Shown in pieces: positions 61,782 to 64,000 of a DNA stretch of 64,000 bases. A program made the position numbers and the translations under genes. Below the pieces are notes generated by a model. That model was given only the letters and a program-made list of their open reading frames with translations, had not been told where the DNA came from and made no database searches. Every line of letters begins with the position of its first letter. Position 1 is the stretch's first letter. The stretch is from Akkermansia muciniphila (GTDB lineage: Bacteria > Verrucomicrobiota > Verrucomicrobiia > Verrucomicrobiales > V1-33): contig CAMAUV010000023.1 of NCBI GenBank assembly GCA_945861415.1, positions 1 to 64,000 of the forward strand, read 5' to 3'.

Positions 61782-62876
61782 TCAATAACTAAATCTTGAA
61801 AGAGCTTCCAGCTTCCACTCCGGAAAGGCGCACTCACTGGCGAAGGAGTTGAATTCTCCAATCTCCGCTTCGCTAAAGAGCAGGCCGCCGGCTTTCGCCG
61901 TGGCGGCGGCGGCATTCGCTTCCGGCTGACCGGGGAGCATGCAGCCCTCATTGCCGTGACCAAAGACGTCGGCGAGGACGGCTTCCATGTTTTCCTTCTG
62001 GTTGCGGCCTTTGGCAAAGAGTCCGCTGCTCATAGCATCGGGGTGGATGACCTGAAAGTAAAAGCAGCAGGTGCGTTTTTCGCCATCCGGAATGGTGCGG
62101 CTGCGCAGGGTGGGCAAACTGCCGCCGATGAGGGCGGCCACGATTTCGTTCATGAGCGAGAGGCCGTAGCCTTTGTGTGCACCAAAGGGGACCAGCGCGG
62201 CTACGGTGTTAGGGTCGGTGGTGGGATTGCCGTCTTTATCAACGGCGGCGTTGGGAGGCAGGGGTTTGCCCTCGCGCTTGAGCTGCTGCACGCGGCCCAT
62301 GGCTACGGTACTGGTGGCCCAGTCGATGACGACCGGGTAGCCGATGGCATCCTGTGTGGGGAATCCCCAGCTGTGCGGGTTGGTGCCCAGTGTGGGAAAT
62401 TTCCCGCCGAAAGGTACGACCTCCGCCAGAGCGGCGGTGCAGTTGGTGTAGGCAATGTAGCCGCGTTTGGCGGCATCCATGACGTAGCCGCCGCCCCAGA
62501 GGTAGTGGAATGCGTGGTCCACGCTGACTTGGCCGATACCGTATTGATCTGCGAGGCGGATGGCTTCCTCCATCGCGGCGAAGGCGGTGCTTTGGCCCAG
62601 CTTTCGGTTGGCATTCCATGTTTTGGAAGCGGCGAAACGGGAGGGAATTTCCTCAATGGCTGCCCCGGGCACGCAGCCGCCGGCTTTACTGCCAAAGTGC
62701 TCGTCGAGGTGCAGGGCCTTGATGCCGTTGTGGGTGCGGATGCCGTGCGTGCTGGCCATGTCGCAGAATCGGCCGGCGTCCTCTGCCTCCTCTGCGGTGT
62801 AGCCGCGGTGGCGGTAAGCGGCGGCGATGAGCTCGTGATGCTGGGCGTGGGGGACGACAAAGTATTCCTGCGACAT
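61782..62876 (-). CDS. LDH2/malate-lactate dehydrogenase-family NAD(P) oxidoreductase
   Basis: A 364-residue enzyme of the family unrelated to classical LDH (YlbC/Ldh2/DpkA/ComC). Landmarks are 'HLDEHFGSKAGGCVPGAAIE', 'VSVDHAFHYLWGGGYVMDAA', the NAD-binding 'GGKFPTLGTNPHSWGFPTQD' and 'VIDWATSTVAMGRVQQLKRE', and 'PFGAHKGYGLSLMNEIVAAL'. Members reduce 2-oxo acids or cyclic imines (pyrroline/piperideine-2-carboxylate), so a link to hydroxyproline use is conceivable. ATG 62876 was chosen because the open frame upstream to 63164 is antisense to the next gene and lacks family similarity. Confidence 0.87.
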   Translation of the reverse strand: MSQEYFVVPHAQHHELIAAAYRHRGYTAEEAEDAGRFCDMASTHGIRTHNGIKALHLDEHFGSKAGGCVPGAAIEEIPSRFAASKTWNANRKLGQSTAFAAMEEAIRLADQYGIGQVSVDHAFHYLWGGGYVMDAAKRGYIAYTNCTAALAEVVPFGGKFPTLGTNPHSWGFPTQDAIGYPVVIDWATSTVAMGRVQQLKREGKPLPPNAAVDKDGNPTTDPNTVAALVPFGAHKGYGLSLMNEIVAALIGGSLPTLRSRTIPDGEKRTCCFYFQVIHPDAMSSGLFAKGRNQKENMEAVLADVFGHGNEGCMLPGQPEANAAAATAKAGGLLFSEAEIGEFNSFASECAFPEWKLEALSRFSY

Positions 62877-63023
62877 ATGGCCGCGAGCCGTAGCGCGGTG
62901 ATCATGGCGCGCAAGCCCGTGGGTGAATGCGGCGTCCGTGGCTTTCTGCCCGTGATTTTCAGCGCGAAGGCGCCGGACACGCGGATTTGCCAACACGGCG
63001 AAGACGCTGACAGATCGTCCATA

Positions 63024-64000
63024 TGAAAGCGGCGCTACTTTTTCCAACGTTCCTGTCTTCGTTCCTTGTTTTTGTGGCCGGTGCGGAGCAGTCACCACCG
63101 GTAATGGGAGTCGAGGTGCAGCCACTGCTAGTGCAGGTGGGGCGGCTGCAGGAGGCGCTGGCATTTCTTGGTGAGCCGCTTCCTGTGGAGGATCAGAAGA
63201 CGCTGGCCACGCTCAAGGCTGGGGATGGCGATGCGGTGGCCGCGAAGGTGCAGGAAGTGCTCGACCGGCACTGTCTGGCTCTGGTGAACATCAATCCGGA
63301 GTCACGCGTGAAGGTGGCCACCGGTCCCGCAGCTCAGGCGTTACAGGAGGGCGGTTGGCGGCATTTTCTGGTGAAGGTCCATAATGAGGCCGGCATAACC
63401 GCGACTCTGGGCGTGGACAGTCCGCAGGCAAAACCAGTCGCGAACGCGCCGCAGGAGAAGGTGACCGATCGCTGGCTGGAGGCGTCCATGTTTGATGCTC
63501 GTCCGCTGGAGAAAAGTCTCAGCGGGCTGAAACTGGAGTATCGCATTCTCCAGCTCTACAGCCGCGATGCCGGGAAGCGCAGCGCGGTGTTGGAATTCAA
63601 CGCCGGCCAGGGCACGCAGGACCTTGGTTTTCGGGCGGACATGACGGCGACCTTCACGGCGCATCCGGGGCGGAAGGTACGCATTCGCTTGAAGGACGAG
63701 CACGGCCGTCCCACTACCGCTGCCCTCGAAATCCGCGACCGTGCAGGCCGGGTATATCCCAGTATGGCAAAGCGCCTCGCGCCGGATTTCTTTTTCCACC
63801 CGCAGGTATACCGCACCGACGGCGAGGAAGTCACGCTGCCTTACAAACTCCTCAAAGTGCGCTGCTCGCGCGGCCCGGAATATCTGCGGCAGGAGGCGGA
63901 GTTCGACTTCGATACCACGGGGAACCGCGACATCGAGTTCAAGCTCAAGCGCTGGATCGATCCCGCCGCCACGGGCTGGTGGAGCGGCGATCACCACATC
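63024..64000 (+). CDS. CehA/McbA-like PHP-type metallohydrolase, N-terminal part (runs off the window)
   Basis: An open frame of 325 codons from ATG 63024 to the window end. It has a signal peptide ('ALLFPTFLSSFLVFVAGAEQ'), a helical region with 'LALVNINPESRVKVATGPAA', then beta-sandwich segments ('GTQDLGFRADMTATFTAHPG', 'ALEIRDRAGRVYPSMAKRLA'). The final visible residues 'DPAATGWWSGDHHI' are the start of the CehA/McbA-type metal site (GWWSGDHHIHA). The rest of the metal-binding domain lies outside. Members hydrolyse esters or carbamates; some are of unknown use. It is divergent from the LDH2-family gene. Confidence 0.75.

Noticed and set aside
61956-63026. A 356-codon plus-strand open frame opposite the LDH2-family gene
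   Set aside because: It is antisense to a clearly homologous enzyme, is Gly/Val/Ala-rich as expected from the GC-rich complement, and has no recognisable domain.
1-64000. tRNA, rRNA and CRISPR arrays
   Set aside because: No cloverleaf with a GGTTCRA-type T-arm plus acceptor pairing, no rRNA stretches and no regularly spaced repeats were found by eye; a tRNAscan/CRISPR search would be decisive.

Overview
The window looks like chromosomal DNA of a GC-rich member of the Verrucomicrobiota. The evidence is a PSD1/DUF1549-DUF1553 giant cytochrome, a PPC-domain secreted protein, DUF1552 and NHL relics, TAT-exported Gfo/Idh oxidoreductases, secreted proteins ending in DPDNDG-type repeats, and a protein whose C-terminal two thirds aligns end to end with the bacterial tubulin BtubA known from Prosthecobacter. 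Start sites mostly lack a strong Shine-Dalgarno, so several starts were chosen from signal peptides, domain edges or overlaps.

Layout. 1-144 is the end of an IS3-type transposase. 217-4926 holds a DapA-family lyase, gltX, serine-hydrolase debris and comM (yifB). 4927-8890 is a graveyard: at least three decayed genes (stops and frameshifts), one large intact gene (6191-7933, an XRE-type helix-turn-helix fused to a divergent BtubA-like tubulin domain), and a type VI secretion relic in which part of tssB is joined to the tail of tssF. 8888-18000 returns to ordinary genes: a lactonase without a recognisable start, the 2-oxoacid dehydrogenase E2, dipeptide epimerase, a UDP-sugar pyrophosphorylase with a SenB-like glycosyltransferase, hisF, a YWTD propeller and dprA. 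18000-28740 has the PSD1 protein, ybgC-lnt, a Gfo/Idh oxidoreductase, trmB, gpsA-plsY, and a three-part chimera of cytochrome, DUF1552 and NHL fragments. 28841-44068 has metK, a short asparaginase, a PQQ propeller, a TonB receptor, recO, a diheme sugar dehydrogenase, an MFS transporter, an SDR, two envelope-type proteins and a class A PBP. 44069-57918 has trmD, a TgpA-like transglutaminase, a hydroxyproline epimerase and D-amino-acid dehydrogenase pair, an O-antigen ligase, a PPC protein, pth-rpsF, ndk, purB and an NHL protein. 58081-64000 has an SGNH hydrolase, a small unknown protein, a HUMPS-type decarboxylase/aldolase, a SnoaL protein, an LDH2-family dehydrogenase and the start of a CehA/McbA-like metallohydrolase.

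How it fits together. Most intact genes are housekeeping (tRNA charging and modification, phospholipid and lipoprotein synthesis, SAM, purine and histidine synthesis, recombination). The accessory genes point to polymer and amino-acid scavenging: sugar dehydrogenase, SGNH hydrolase, epimerases, hydroxyproline use and an outer-membrane receptor. Several loci show ongoing loss by in-frame stops, frameshifts, lost starts and deletion fusions.

The standout is the HTH-tubulin fusion. The residues that contact the guanine base in tubulins appear kept, while the glycine-rich phosphate loop is eroded, suggesting a DNA-binding tubulin pseudo-GTPase or a changed nucleotide requirement. This is inferred from sequence reading alone; the tubulin comparisons use remembered reference sequences and no search or structure prediction was run.
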